A DNA stretch of 64,000 nucleotides from Pseudomonas sp. SCA2728.1_7. GTDB lineage: Bacteria > Pseudomonadota > Gammaproteobacteria > Pseudomonadales > Pseudomonadaceae. A program made the position numbers and the translations under genes. The first letter of the stretch is position 1. The number at the start of each line of letters is the position of its first letter. This document shows positions 36,221 to 46,928 of this stretch, in pieces. The notes beneath the pieces are model-generated. The model had not been told where the DNA came from. It made no database searches and saw nothing but the letters and a program-made list of their open reading frames with translations. The stretch covers positions 4,655,001-4,719,000 of the forward strand of contig NZ_CP073104.1 in the NCBI RefSeq assembly GCF_018138145.1, read 5' to 3'.

Positions 36221-36257
36221 ATCCATGGGCGACATGGTGCAATCTGTTCCCGACGCG
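36221..36257. promoter_or_regulatory. Paired activator half-sites in the gbcA/gbcB gap (putative GbdR site)
   Basis: ATCCATGGGCGACATG at 36221 and ATCTGTTCCCGACGCG at 36242 share ATC and CGAC with exactly 21-bp spacing. The core and spacing match the cbcX/sdaB and caiX/cdhR pairs. The outer bases are less conserved, so this is the weakest of the three. GbdR is the expected factor. Confidence 0.55.
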
Positions 36258-36380
36258 CAACACCCGGTGGTTGGGGGCTGGTCGCGATAAGTATGCCGAT
36301 GTCGCGGATAGGTAAACGGGCGGTTCGCGCTATACGCAGAATCGCCGACATGAGGCCGACAGTCGGCCGTGGAGAACAGC

Positions 36381-37481
36381 ATGTCCAACAGCTTCCTGAA
36401 TCCGGTCACCACCCAGACCTGGGCCAATGGCCGACACATCGTCCGTTGCGTCAAAGTCATCCAGGAAACCTGGGACGTGCGCACCTTCTGCTTTATGGCT
36501 GACCAGCCGATCCTGTTCTTCTTCAAACCCGGGCAGTTCGTCACCCTGGAGCTGGAAATCGAAGGCCAGCCGATCATGCGCTCGTACACGATTTCCAGTT
36601 CGCCGTCGGTGCCGTACAGTTTTTCGGTGACGATCAAACGGGTGCCGGGTGGCAAGGTGTCCAACTGGCTGCACGATACGCTGCATGAAGGCCAAGAACT
36701 GGCGGTGCACGGGCCGGTCGGGCTGTTCAATGCCATCGACTTCCCGAGCCCGAAAGTGCTCTACCTGAGCGGCGGCGTTGGTATCACGCCGTGCATGTCG
36801 ATGGCGCGCTGGTTTTACGACACCAACGCCAACGTCGACATGACCTTTATCCACAGCGCGCGCTCACCGAAAGACATCATTTACCACCGCGAGCTGGAGC
36901 ACATGGCGTCGCGGATCGACAACTTCAGCCTGCACCTGATTTGCGAGAAGCACGGCTTGGGTGAACCGTGGGCCGGTTATCGCGGTTATCTGAACCACAA
37001 GATGCTCGAACTGATGGTGCCGGACTTCCTCGAGCGCGAGGTGTTCTGCTGCGGGCCGACGCCGTATATGAATGCGGTCAAGCGCCTGCTGGAAGTGGCT
37101 GGTTACGACATGTCGCGTTATCACGAGGAATCGTTCGGTGCCACGCCGCCCGAGGCCCGTGCCGATGCGGTGGAACAGGCCGAGCAGGCTGCGGATGCGC
37201 CGGAAATCGATGCGGCGGATCTGCATCAGGTCGAATTCACTTCGTCCGGCAAGAGCATTCGTGTGGCACCGGGCGAGACCGTGCACGCGGCGGCGGCCAA
37301 GCTGGGGTTGATGATTCCGAAGGCGTGCGGCATGGGGATTTGCGGGACGTGCAAGGTGCTCAAGCTGGGTGGCGAGGTGGAGATGGAGCACAACGGCGGG
37401 ATTACCGAGGACGATGAGGCTGAAGGGTTTATCTTGTCGTGCTGCAGTGTGCCGAAGGGGGATGTGCGCATCGATTTTTGA
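36381..37481 (+). CDS. gbcB: Glycine betaine monooxygenase reductase subunit GbcB
   Basis: A 366-residue class IB-type reductase that feeds NAD(P)H electrons to GbcA. It has an FAD domain (MRSYTISSSP near residue 73), an NAD domain (LSGGVGITPCMSM near 133; CCGPTPYMNAV near 223) and a C-terminal plant-type 2Fe-2S ferredoxin domain (CGMGICGTCKV near 322 with the fourth Cys in LSCC). The ATG at 36381 follows GGAGAA; one four codons upstream lacks such a site. It is divergent from gbcA. Confidence 0.95.
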   Translation: MSNSFLNPVTTQTWANGRHIVRCVKVIQETWDVRTFCFMADQPILFFFKPGQFVTLELEIEGQPIMRSYTISSSPSVPYSFSVTIKRVPGGKVSNWLHDTLHEGQELAVHGPVGLFNAIDFPSPKVLYLSGGVGITPCMSMARWFYDTNANVDMTFIHSARSPKDIIYHRELEHMASRIDNFSLHLICEKHGLGEPWAGYRGYLNHKMLELMVPDFLEREVFCCGPTPYMNAVKRLLEVAGYDMSRYHEESFGATPPEARADAVEQAEQAADAPEIDAADLHQVEFTSSGKSIRVAPGETVHAAAAKLGLMIPKACGMGICGTCKVLKLGGEVEMEHNGGITEDDEAEGFILSCCSVPKGDVRIDF

Positions 37482-37508
37482 GTGGGGGGGATTTTTGCGT
37501 ACGGCTTG

Positions 37509-37687
37509 CCCCTCACCCCAGCCCTCTCCCAGAGGGAGAGGGGGCCGACGGAGGTGTCTGGCGTTCTGCATCGACCTGAACGACCTTATCGATTATGGAT
37601 TCGGCAAAGCAGTTTCACGTCGGCGTAATTCTCAAATATCCCCCAATCAGTCCCCTCTCCCTCCGGGAGAGGGTTAGGGTGAGGGGG
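37509..37687. repeat. Family-C GC-rich inverted-repeat element (179 bp)
   Basis: A clean copy: left arm CCCCTCACCCCAGCCCTCTC, right arm GAGAGGGTTAGGGTGAGGGG, and a core with ACGTCGGCGTAATTC and CAGTCCCCTCTCC. It lies between the convergent gbcB and the SDR gene and may serve as their terminator. Confidence 0.87.
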
Positions 37688-37692
37688 CTTTT

Positions 37693-38517
37693 TCAGTCAA
37701 CAAACAAATCCGGCATCAACGCCGCCTCGCTTTCCCGATCAAACCGATAATGATCAAACTCCGCCACACCGCTCTCCCGCAAAATCTCCTCATCAATCAA
37801 CAACCGCCCAGTGATCTGCCGCTCGCGGCTACCCAAAATCACATGCGCCGCATCCGCCATGATCGCCGGGGTCCGCGCCTGCTTGAACGACTCCCGGCTG
37901 CCCAACTGAAACTCAATCGCCGCCGTGGCAATCATCGTCTGCGGCCACAGTGAATTGACGCTGATCCCGTAACTGGCAAATTCCTCGCTCATCCCCAGCG
38001 TCAGCATGCTCATGCCGTACTTGGTCACGGTGTACGGACTGAACTGCGCAAACCACTTGTTCGCCAGATTCAGCGGCGGCGACAGATTGAGAATGTGCCC
38101 GGCGGATTTCTTCAGATAGGGCAGGGCAGCCTGACTGCACAGCAGCACCGCGCGGGTGTTGATCTGGTGCATCAGGTCGAAACGCTTGAGTTCGATGTGT
38201 TGCACACCCGTGAGCTTGATCGCCCCGGCGTTGTTCACCAGTGCATCGATGCCGCCGAAGTGCTCATTGGCCTGCGCAAGCGCTTTGCGCACAGCCTCTT
38301 CATCACGCACATCCACTTGCAGGGCCAGAGCCTTGCCGCCCGCCGCCTCGACTTCCGCCGCGACGCTGTGAATGGTCCCGGGTAACTTGGCGTGGGGTTC
38401 GGCGCTCTTCGCCGCAATCACGATGTTGGCCCCGTCCCTGGCGGCCCGCAGCGCAATTTCACGACCAATGCCACGGCTGGCGCCGGTGATGAACAGGGTT
38501 TTGCCTTGTAACGACAT
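37693..38517 (-). CDS. SDR-family oxidoreductase (HSDL2-like)
   Basis: A 274-residue short-chain dehydrogenase/reductase. The ATG at 38517 gives MSLQGKTLFITGASRGIGRE, so the nucleotide motif TGASRGIG starts at residue 11; a 50-codon upstream extension is spurious. The NNAG motif (VNNAGAIKL), the Ser segment LNLSPPLNLAN and the catalytic YTVTK are present. The long C-terminal region around ILGSRERQITGRLLIDEEIL resembles HSDL2/hydroxysteroid-like SDRs. The substrate is unknown. It is not obviously part of the betaine pathway. Confidence 0.83.
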   Translation of the reverse strand: MSLQGKTLFITGASRGIGREIALRAARDGANIVIAAKSAEPHAKLPGTIHSVAAEVEAAGGKALALQVDVRDEEAVRKALAQANEHFGGIDALVNNAGAIKLTGVQHIELKRFDLMHQINTRAVLLCSQAALPYLKKSAGHILNLSPPLNLANKWFAQFSPYTVTKYGMSMLTLGMSEEFASYGISVNSLWPQTMIATAAIEFQLGSRESFKQARTPAIMADAAHVILGSRERQITGRLLIDEEILRESGVAEFDHYRFDRESEAALMPDLFVD

Positions 38518-38617
38518 GCCGGTGCTCCTGCTTATTGTTATGTCAGCGGATGGCTCGACAGACAATGTAGACCAAGTCTTCAGGTGCGAACGAGGAGGGC
38601 TGAGTGGGCGAGTTTTT

Positions 38618-38720
38618 GTGGGAGCGAGCCAGCTCCGGGCGGCGTTCCGACGAAAGCGGTGTGTCATTCAACATCTGTGTTGTTTGACACGGCCTCTTCG
38701 CGAGCAGGCTCGCTCCCACA
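38618..38720. repeat. REP doublet 11, left arm switched to the CTCCGGGCGGCG variant
   Basis: The left arm TGTGGGAGCGAGCCAG continues CTCCGGGCGGCGTTCCGACGAA. The right arm TTCGCGAGCAGGCTCGCTCCCACA is standard. It separates the SDR gene from the threonine aldolase gene. Confidence 0.85.
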
Positions 38721-38734
38721 GGGGAGGGGGTCTA

Positions 38735-39775
38735 TCAGGCGGACATGACTTCGCGGATGTCGCGAGCCAGTTCGCGGACGCGTTCTTCTTCGGTGTCCCA
38801 GGAGCACATGAAGCGTGCGCCGCCCTTGCCGATGAAGGTGTAGAAGCGCCAGTTTTTTGCGGTCAGCGCGGCAATCGCCGGTTCCGACAGTTGCAGGAAC
38901 ACGCCATTGGCCTGTACCGGGAACATCAGTTCGACGCCGGGAATGTCGCTGACCAGTTCTGCCAGCAATTGCGCGCAGTGGTTGGCGTGGCGCGCATATT
39001 TCAGCCAGGCGTCGGTTTCGAGGATGCCGACCCACGGTGCCGAGAGGAAGCGCATTTTCGACGCCAGTTGCCCGGCCTGTTTGCAGCGATAGTCGAAGTC
39101 TTCCGCCAGCTTGTGGTTGAAGAACAGGATCGCTTCACCCACGGCCATGCCATTTTTCGTGCCGCCGAAGCACAGCACGTCGACACCGGCCTTCCAGGTC
39201 AGATCTGCCGGCGAGCAACCGAGGAAGGCGCAGGCGTTGGAGAAGCGTGCGCCGTCCATGTGCAGGTGCAGGCCCAGCTCTTTGCAGGTGGCGCTGATGG
39301 CGCGGACTTCTTCCGGGGTGTAGACGCTGCCGACTTCGGTGGCCTGGGTCAGGGTGACCACGCGCGGTTTCGGGTAGTGAATGTCCTGACGCTTGAGCGC
39401 GACTTCGCGGATCGATTGCGGGGTGATCTTGCCGTTTTCGGTGCCAGCGATCAGCAGTTTCGAACCGTTGGAGAAGAATTCCGGTGCGCCGCATTCGTCG
39501 GTTTCGACGTGAGCGGTTTCCGAGCAGATCACGCTGTGGTAACTCTGACACAGCGACGACAGGGCCAGCGAGTTGGCGGCGGTGCCGTTGAAGGCGAAGA
39601 ACACTTCGCAGTCGGTTTCGAACAGTTTGCGGAAATGATCGGACGCGCGAGCGGTCCATTCATCGTCGCCATACGCGCGTTGGTGGCCGTGGTTGGCCTG
39701 CTCCATCGCAGCCCAGGCTTCAGGGCAGATACCGGAGTAGTTGTCGCTGGCGAATTGTTGGCTCTTGTCGGTCAT
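38735..39775 (-). CDS. ltaE: Low-specificity L-threonine aldolase
   Basis: A 346-residue PLP enzyme of the beta-eliminating lyase group that cleaves threonine and allo-threonine to glycine and acetaldehyde. The ATG at 39775 (MTDKSQQFASDNYSG) is the family start. The PLP lysine lies in VLCFGGTKNGMAVGEA (about 205). The HMDGARFSNA segment holds the cofactor Asp and Arg. Its product glycine joins the glycine-serine step of the neighbouring glyA/sox cluster, which may explain the location. Confidence 0.92.
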   Translation of the reverse strand: MTDKSQQFASDNYSGICPEAWAAMEQANHGHQRAYGDDEWTARASDHFRKLFETDCEVFFAFNGTAANSLALSSLCQSYHSVICSETAHVETDECGAPEFFSNGSKLLIAGTENGKITPQSIREVALKRQDIHYPKPRVVTLTQATEVGSVYTPEEVRAISATCKELGLHLHMDGARFSNACAFLGCSPADLTWKAGVDVLCFGGTKNGMAVGEAILFFNHKLAEDFDYRCKQAGQLASKMRFLSAPWVGILETDAWLKYARHANHCAQLLAELVSDIPGVELMFPVQANGVFLQLSEPAIAALTAKNWRFYTFIGKGGARFMCSWDTEEERVRELARDIREVMSA

Positions 39776-39901
39776 GGCCGGCTTCCGTGGTCGAGACTCT
39801 TGTGAAGGCTCGTGGTCAATGATGATGCGCACTTTACCGAAGATCTTCCGGGGAGCACACGGGATGTCGCTGGCAGAACATTACATGGACGCAGGCCGAT
39901 T

Positions 39902-40612
39902 ATGCACCTGAGAAAACGCGACGGCGCGCTGGATCTGCTCAAGTGGCTGGCGCTGCTGAGCATGTTGCTCGATCACCTGCGATATGTCGGGTTCTCCGCC
40001 GATTGGCTGTACGTGCCGGGGCGGCTGGCGTTTCCGTGGTTTTGTCTGGCGATGGCGGCGAATCTTTCGCGCGATGGTTCGCGGAGGATGGAATGGCGGT
40101 ATCTGGGCTGGTTGTTGCTGTTCAGTGCGGTGAGTGAAATTCCTTACCGGTTGTACATTCCAGAGCCGGACACGTTGAACGTGATGCCGACGTTGGCGTT
40201 GGGTTTGCTAGTGGCGCGGGGGTGGCAGGATCCCTCGATCATGTCGCGATTGCTGGGCGTTGCTGCGCTGGTGCTGGCGATAGTTTTCCCGGAGCGGCTT
40301 ATGTTTGGTTTCTTCGGGGTGTTGCTGCCGCTGGCGATGCTGTTGGTGTTTCGCCGCCCTTGGTACTTCAGCTTGCTGCCGGGTTTGATATGCCTCGCAG
40401 CGAATCAGTGGCAAGTGCTTTACGACTCGGCAAGGTTCGGTAGCAGCGTCGCCATTCTTGGCATTGCCACCTGTCTGTTTGCGCCCATGCTCGGAATGTT
40501 CCTGTTGCGACATGCGCGACATCTTCAGCCGCCACCGATGCGGCGCTGGGCCTATGCCCTCTATCCCGCGCATTTTCTCCTCCTGCTCACGGTTCGCCAG
40601 TTGATCGCATAA
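39902..40612 (+). CDS. TraX-family membrane protein
   Basis: A 236-residue integral membrane protein with seven or eight hydrophobic segments. The ATG at 39902 (MHLRKRDGALDLLKWLALLSML) starts just before the first helix; the 30-codon extension is not plausible. The pattern DLLKWLALLSMLLDHLRYVG, with a charged Asp-His in the first helix, matches TraX proteins, named for an F-plasmid pilin acetylase and related to acyltransferase-3 proteins. No pilin is nearby. It lies between ltaE and glyA, and its chromosomal role is unknown. Confidence 0.75.
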   Translation: MHLRKRDGALDLLKWLALLSMLLDHLRYVGFSADWLYVPGRLAFPWFCLAMAANLSRDGSRRMEWRYLGWLLLFSAVSEIPYRLYIPEPDTLNVMPTLALGLLVARGWQDPSIMSRLLGVAALVLAIVFPERLMFGFFGVLLPLAMLLVFRRPWYFSLLPGLICLAANQWQVLYDSARFGSSVAILGIATCLFAPMLGMFLLRHARHLQPPPMRRWAYALYPAHFLLLLTVRQLIA

Positions 40613-40618
40613 CCCCCT

Positions 40619-40706
40619 GTAGGAGTGAGCCTGCTCGCGATGGCGGCGTATCAGCCAACATTTGCTTAGCTGACCCACCGCCATCGCGAGCAGGCTCACT
40701 CCTACA
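40619..40706. repeat. REP doublet 12 (AGGAGTGAGCC type)
   Basis: A full inverted doublet starting six bases after the TraX-like gene and upstream of the glyA promoter region. Confidence 0.92.
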
Positions 40707-40885
40707 GGGGATCTGTGCAGATTCAACAAGCCATTTCAGGCCATGTCGTAAACGCACCTTTGCGTGGCGCGCGCAGGCATTTGAGCTGTCTGCGCCGGTC
40801 ATACCATCGGCATCAAAGGGCACTGCCTTCATTGCCAGTGCCTTACCGAGACGAATGGCGCACAGATGCCGCTGGGAGAGACGCG

Positions 40886-42139
<1,254 letters not shown>

Positions 42140-42159
42140 GTGTTCTGGAGTAACTGACT

Positions 42160-43410
42160 ATGCAACGCTATTCGGGCTTCGGCCTCTTCAAACACTCCCT
42201 CAGCCACCACGAAAACTGGCAGCGCATGTGGCGCACGCCGACGCCGAAGAAGGTCTACGACGTGGTTATCGTCGGCGGCGGCGGGCACGGTCTGGCGACG
42301 GCTTACTATCTGGCCAAAGAGCACGGCATCACCAATGTGGCCGTGGTCGAGAAAGGCTGGCTGGGCGGCGGTAACACCGCGCGCAACACCACCATCGTGC
42401 GCTCCAACTACCTGTGGGACGAGTCGGCGCACCTCTACGAACACGCGATGAAATTGTGGGAAGGCCTGTCCCAGGATCTCAACTACAACGTGATGTTCTC
42501 CCAGCGTGGCGTCTACAACCTGTGTCACACCCTGCAGGACATCCGTGATTCCGAGCGTCGGGTCAGCGCCAACCGCCTCAACGGCGTCGATGGCGAGCTG
42601 CTCAACGCCAAGCAAGTCGCTGACGAGATTCCGTACCTCGACTGCTCGAAAAACACCCGCTACCCAGTGTTGGGCGCGACCGTGCAGCGTCGCGGCGGCG
42701 TCGCCCGTCACGATGCCGTGGCGTGGGGCTTTGCCCGTGCCGCCGATGCCTTGGGCGTGGACTTGATCCAGCAGACCGAAGTCATCGGTTTCCGTAAGGA
42801 AAACGGCGTATGCATCGGTGTTGAAACCAACAAGGGTTTCATCGGCGCCAAGCGCGTCGGCGTGGTCACGGCCGGTAACTCCGGGCACATGGCCAAACTC
42901 GCCGGTTTCCGTCTGCCGATCGAATCCCACCCGCTGCAGGCGCTGGTGTCCGAGCCGATCAAACCGATTATCGACAGCGTGATCATGTCCAACGCCGTGC
43001 ACGGTTACATCAGCCAGTCCGACAAGGGCGACCTGGTGATCGGTGCCGGTATCGACGGCTACAACGGCTACGGCCAGCGCGGTTCGTACCCGGTGATCGA
43101 ACACACCATTCAGGCCATCGTCGAGATGTTCCCGGTGTTGTCCCGCGTACGCATGAACCGTCAGTGGGGCGGCATCGTCGACACCACCCCGGACGCTTGC
43201 CCGATCATTTCGAAAACCCCGGTACCGAACATGTTCTTCAACTGCGGTTGGGGCACCGGCGGTTTCAAAGCCACACCTGGCTCGGGCAACGTGTTTGCCG
43301 CGAGTCTGGCCAAGGGTGAAATGCACCCATTGGCCGCACCGTTTTCCATCGACCGTTTCCACAACGGCGCACTCATCGACGAACACGGCGCTGCTGCCGT
43401 CGCCCACTAA
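42160..43410 (+). CDS. soxB: Sarcosine oxidase beta subunit SoxB
   Basis: A 416-residue flavoprotein subunit of heterotetrameric sarcosine oxidase. The FAD fold is [20 protein letters not shown] (residues 33-52). The covalent FMN histidine is probably His184 in [10 protein letters not shown]. The C-terminal [19 protein letters not shown] is typical of DAO-family sarcosine oxidases. It lies 21 bp after glyA. The complex oxidises sarcosine to glycine with methyl transfer to tetrahydrofolate. Confidence 0.96.
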   Translation: MQRYSGFGLFKHSLSHHENWQRMWRTPTPKKVYDVVIVGGGGHGLATAYYLAKEHGITNVAVVEKGWLGGGNTARNTTIVRSNYLWDESAHLYEHAMKLWEGLSQDLNYNVMFSQRGVYNLCHTLQDIRDSERRVSANRLNGVDGELLNAKQVADEIPYLDCSKNTRYPVLGATVQRRGGVARHDAVAWGFARAADALGVDLIQQTEVIGFRKENGVCIGVETNKGFIGAKRVGVVTAGNSGHMAKLAGFRLPIESHPLQALVSEPIKPIIDSVIMSNAVHGYISQSDKGDLVIGAGIDGYNGYGQRGSYPVIEHTIQAIVEMFPVLSRVRMNRQWGGIVDTTPDACPIISKTPVPNMFFNCGWGTGGFKATPGSGNVFAASLAKGEMHPLAAPFSIDRFHNGALIDEHGAAAVAH

Positions 43411-43424
43411 CAGGAGAAATCCCC

Positions 43425-43754
43425 ATGTTGCATATCTTCTGTCCTCACTGCGGCGAACTGCGCTCCGAAGAGGAATTCCACGCATCCGGCCAGGCGCACA
43501 TTCCGCGTCCACTGGATCCCGGCGCCTGCACCGACGAGGAGTGGGGCGACTACATGTTCTTCCGCGACAACCCGCGCGGTCTGCACCACGAACTGTGGGA
43601 TCACGTCGCCGGTTGCCGCCAGTACTTCAACGTCACCCGCGACACCGTGACCTACGAGATTCTCGAAACCTACAAGATCGGCACCAAGCCGCAATTCACC
43701 GACAAGGCTGATACGGCGAAAACAGCCACGACGGCGCTGGGAGAGAAGGTATGA
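43425..43754 (+). CDS. soxD: Sarcosine oxidase delta subunit SoxD
   Basis: A 109-residue zinc-binding subunit. The N-terminal Cys6 and Cys9 (FCPHCGELRSEEEF) and His60 and Cys64 (ELWDHVAGCRQYF) give the expected zinc site. AGGAG precedes the ATG. It overlaps the start of soxA by 4 bases (ATGA). Confidence 0.96.
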   Translation: MLHIFCPHCGELRSEEEFHASGQAHIPRPLDPGACTDEEWGDYMFFRDNPRGLHHELWDHVAGCRQYFNVTRDTVTYEILETYKIGTKPQFTDKADTAKTATTALGEKV

Positions 43755-46700
43755 GCCAGACCAATCGCCTGTCCAACGGTGGACGGATCGACCGCAACAA
43801 AGTGCTGAGCTTCACCTTCAACGGTCAGAGCTACAAAGGCTTCGAGGGTGACTCGCTGGCCGCCGCGCTGATCGCCAACGGCGTCGACATCATCGGCCGC
43901 AGCTTCAAGTATTCGCGTCCTCGCGGGATCTTCGCCGCCGGTGCCGAAGAGCCGAACGCGGTGCTGCAGATCGGTGCCACCGAAGCTACGCAGATCCCCA
44001 ACGTGCGCGCCACGCAACAGGCGTTGTATCAAGGGCTGGTCGCGACCAGTACCAACGGCTGGCCGAGCGTCAACAACGACATGATGGGCATTCTTGGCAA
44101 GGTCGGCGGCAAGCTGATGCCGCCGGGTTTCTACTACAAAACCTTCATGTACCCGCAATCGTTCTGGATGACCTACGAGAAGTACATTCGCAAGGCTGCC
44201 GGTCTCGGCCGTTCGCCGACCGAGAACGATCCGGACACCTACGACTACATGAACCAGCACTGCGACGTGCTGATCGTCGGCGCTGGCCCGGCCGGTCTCG
44301 CCGCTGCCCTGGCCGCTGCGCGCAGCGGTGCCCGAGTTATTCTTGCCGATGAGCAGGAAGAGTTCGGCGGCAGCCTGCTCGACTCGCGTGAAAGCCTCGA
44401 CGGCAAACCGGCGATGGATTGGGTTGCCAGTGTCATCACTGAACTGAAGAACACCCCGGACGTGCTGCTGTTGCCGCGCGCCACGGTCAACGGTTACCAC
44501 GACCACAACTTCCTGACCATTCACGAACGCCTTACCGATCACCTCGGTGACCGCGCCCCGATTGGCCAGGTGCGTCAGCGCATTCACCGGGTTCGCGCCA
44601 AGCGTGTGGTGCTGGCGACCGGTGCTTGCGAGCGACCGCTGGTTTACGGCAACAACGACGTGCCGGGCAATATGCTCGCCGGTGCGGTGTCGACTTACGT
44701 ACGTCGCTACGGCGTAGCGCCGGGCAAGAAGCTCGTTCTGTCGACCAATAACGATCATGCCTATCGCGTGGCACTGGATTGGCTCGACGCCAGCCTGCAA
44801 GTGGTGGCCATCGCCGATGCGCGCAGCAATCCGCGTGGCGCACTGGTCGAAGAAGCCCGCGCCAAAGGCATCCGCATTCTCACTGGCAGCGCTGTGATCG
44901 AAGCCCGTGGCAGCAAGCGCGTGACCGCTGCCCGCGTTGCCGCGATTGATGTGAAGGCTCATGCCGTGACCAGCCCGGGCGAATGGCTCGACTGCGACGT
45001 GATTGCCAGTTCCGGTGGTTACAGCCCTGTCGTCCACTTGGCTTCGCACCTCGGTGGCAAGCCGACCTGGCGTGAAGACATCCTCGGTTTCGTGCCGGGC
45101 GAAGCACCGCAGAAGCGCGTGTGCGTCGGTGGCATCAACGGCGTCTACGGTCTCGGCGATTCGCTGGCTGACGGTTTCGAAGGTGGCGTGCGCGCGGCCG
45201 CTGAAGCCGGTTTCCAGACCGTCGAAGGCGTGCTGCCGAAAGCCCTGAGCCGTCACGAAGAACCGACGCTGGCGCTGTTCCAGGTGCCGCATGAAAAGAA
45301 CACCGCACGGGCGCCGAAGCAATTCGTCGACCTGCAAAACGACGTGACCGCTGCGGCGATCGAGCTGGCAACCCGCGAAGGTTTCGAGTCGGTCGAGCAC
45401 GTCAAACGCTACACCGCGCTGGGCTTCGGCACCGATCAGGGCAAGCTCGGCAACGTCAACGGTCTGGCCATCGCCGCTCGCTCGCTGAACGTGACCATCC
45501 CGCAGATGGGCACCACGATGTTCCGCCCGAACTACACGCCGGTAACTTTCGGTGCGGTGGCCGGTCGTCACTGTGGGCACATCTTCGAACCGGTGCGTCA
45601 CACCGCGCTGCATGCCTGGCATGTGAAGAATGGCGCCGAGTTTGAAGACGTCGGTCAGTGGAAACGTCCATGGTACTTCCCGAAAAACGGTGAAGACCTG
45701 CATGCCGCTGTGAAGCGCGAATGCAAAGCCGTGCGCGACAGCGTTGGCCTGCTCGATGCCTCGACCCTCGGCAAGATCGACATCCAAGGCCCGGATGCCC
45801 GCGACTTCCTCAACCGCGTGTACACCAACGCCTGGACCAAACTCGACGTGGGCAAGGCTCGCTACGGTCTGATGTGCAAAGAAGACGGCATGGTCTTCGA
45901 CGACGGTGTCACGGCTTGTCTGGCCGACAACCATTTCGTCATGACCACCACCACCGGCGGCGCGGCTCGCGTGCTGCAATGGCTGGAGCTGTACCACCAG
46001 ACCGAATGGCCGGACATGAAGGTTTACTTCACTTCCGTGACCGACCACTGGGCGACCATGACCCTGTCCGGACCGAACAGCCGCAAGCTGCTCAGCGCCG
46101 TGACCGACATTGATCTGAGCAACGAAGCCTTCCCGTTCATGACCTGGAAAGAAGGTCTGGTCGGCGGTGTGCCGGCGCGGGTGTTCCGTATCTCGTTCAC
46201 CGGTGAACTGTCGTACGAAGTCAACGTGCAGGCCGACTATGCGATGGGCGTGCTGGAGAAAATCGTCGAGGCCGGCAAGCAGTACAACCTGACCCCGTAC
46301 GGCACTGAAACCATGCACGTCCTGCGTGCCGAGAAGGGTTTCATCATCGTTGGCCAAGACACTGACGGCTCGATGACTCCGGACGATCTGAATATGGGCT
46401 GGTGCGTCGGTCGCACCAAACCGTTCTCGTGGATCGGCCAGCGTGGCATGAACCGTGAAGACTGCGTGAAAGATCAGCGTAAGCAACTGGTCGGGTTGAA
46501 GCCGATCGATCCGAACGTGTGGCTGCCGGAAGGTGCGCAGTTGGTGTTCAACACCAAGCAGGCGATTCCGATGACCATGGTCGGCCACGTGACCTCCAGC
46601 TACGCGCACAACTCCCTCGGTTATTCGTTTGCCATGGGTGTGGTCAAGGGCGGTCTGAAGCGCCTCGGTGAGCGGGTGTTTGCACCGTTGGCCGATGGCA

Positions 46701-46768
46701 GCGTGATCGAGGCGGAGATTGTTTCTTCGGTGTTCTTCGATCCGAAGGGGGATCGCCAGAATATTTGA
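43751..46768 (+). CDS. soxA: Sarcosine oxidase alpha subunit SoxA
   Basis: A 1005-residue subunit. An N-terminal 2Fe-2S-like fold without cluster cysteines (NGQSYKGFEGDSLAAALIANGV) is followed by an NAD-binding flavoprotein domain (LIVGAGPAGLAAALAAARSG, near residue 176) and a C-terminal half related to glycine-cleavage T protein, which binds tetrahydrofolate. In the complex it accepts the methyl group as methylene-THF. It starts inside soxD. The 160-bp gap before soxG contains a REP doublet. Confidence 0.96.
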   Translation: MSQTNRLSNGGRIDRNKVLSFTFNGQSYKGFEGDSLAAALIANGVDIIGRSFKYSRPRGIFAAGAEEPNAVLQIGATEATQIPNVRATQQALYQGLVATSTNGWPSVNNDMMGILGKVGGKLMPPGFYYKTFMYPQSFWMTYEKYIRKAAGLGRSPTENDPDTYDYMNQHCDVLIVGAGPAGLAAALAAARSGARVILADEQEEFGGSLLDSRESLDGKPAMDWVASVITELKNTPDVLLLPRATVNGYHDHNFLTIHERLTDHLGDRAPIGQVRQRIHRVRAKRVVLATGACERPLVYGNNDVPGNMLAGAVSTYVRRYGVAPGKKLVLSTNNDHAYRVALDWLDASLQVVAIADARSNPRGALVEEARAKGIRILTGSAVIEARGSKRVTAARVAAIDVKAHAVTSPGEWLDCDVIASSGGYSPVVHLASHLGGKPTWREDILGFVPGEAPQKRVCVGGINGVYGLGDSLADGFEGGVRAAAEAGFQTVEGVLPKALSRHEEPTLALFQVPHEKNTARAPKQFVDLQNDVTAAAIELATREGFESVEHVKRYTALGFGTDQGKLGNVNGLAIAARSLNVTIPQMGTTMFRPNYTPVTFGAVAGRHCGHIFEPVRHTALHAWHVKNGAEFEDVGQWKRPWYFPKNGEDLHAAVKRECKAVRDSVGLLDASTLGKIDIQGPDARDFLNRVYTNAWTKLDVGKARYGLMCKEDGMVFDDGVTACLADNHFVMTTTTGGAARVLQWLELYHQTEWPDMKVYFTSVTDHWATMTLSGPNSRKLLSAVTDIDLSNEAFPFMTWKEGLVGGVPARVFRISFTGELSYEVNVQADYAMGVLEKIVEAGKQYNLTPYGTETMHVLRAEKGFIIVGQDTDGSMTPDDLNMGWCVGRTKPFSWIGQRGMNREDCVKDQRKQLVGLKPIDPNVWLPEGAQLVFNTKQAIPMTMVGHVTSSYAHNSLGYSFAMGVVKGGLKRLGERVFAPLADGSVIEAEIVSSVFFDPKGDRQNI

Positions 46769-46810
46769 TGGTTCGGCGCCTGGGGAGTGCAGTTGCACCG
46801 CGTTGACTTC

Positions 46811-46875
46811 ATCGCGAGCAGGCTCACTCCTACAGGTGATCGCGTACCCCTTGTAGGAGTGAGCCTGCTCGCGAT
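46811..46875. repeat. REP doublet 13 (AGGAGTGAGCC type)
   Basis: A compact inverted doublet with loop GGTGATCGCGTACCCCT, in the soxA-soxG gap. Confidence 0.92.
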
Positions 46876-46928
46876 AGCGGTAGATCTGCCTACACAGGGC
46901 TCAAGTCAGAATTCAGCAAAGGTGCTTT

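Noticed and set aside
40745..40769. A CGAC-type activator pair upstream of glyA
   Set aside because: One GTCG occurs at 40745, but the position 21 bp away reads GGCG and the flanks do not match the other three pairs.
43670..46798. A 1042-codon open frame on the minus strand opposite soxA
   Set aside because: It is a shadow frame. High-GC codon use in soxA removes stops on the opposite strand, and the translation is His/Arg/Gln-rich without family motifs, whereas the plus strand encodes a full SoxA.
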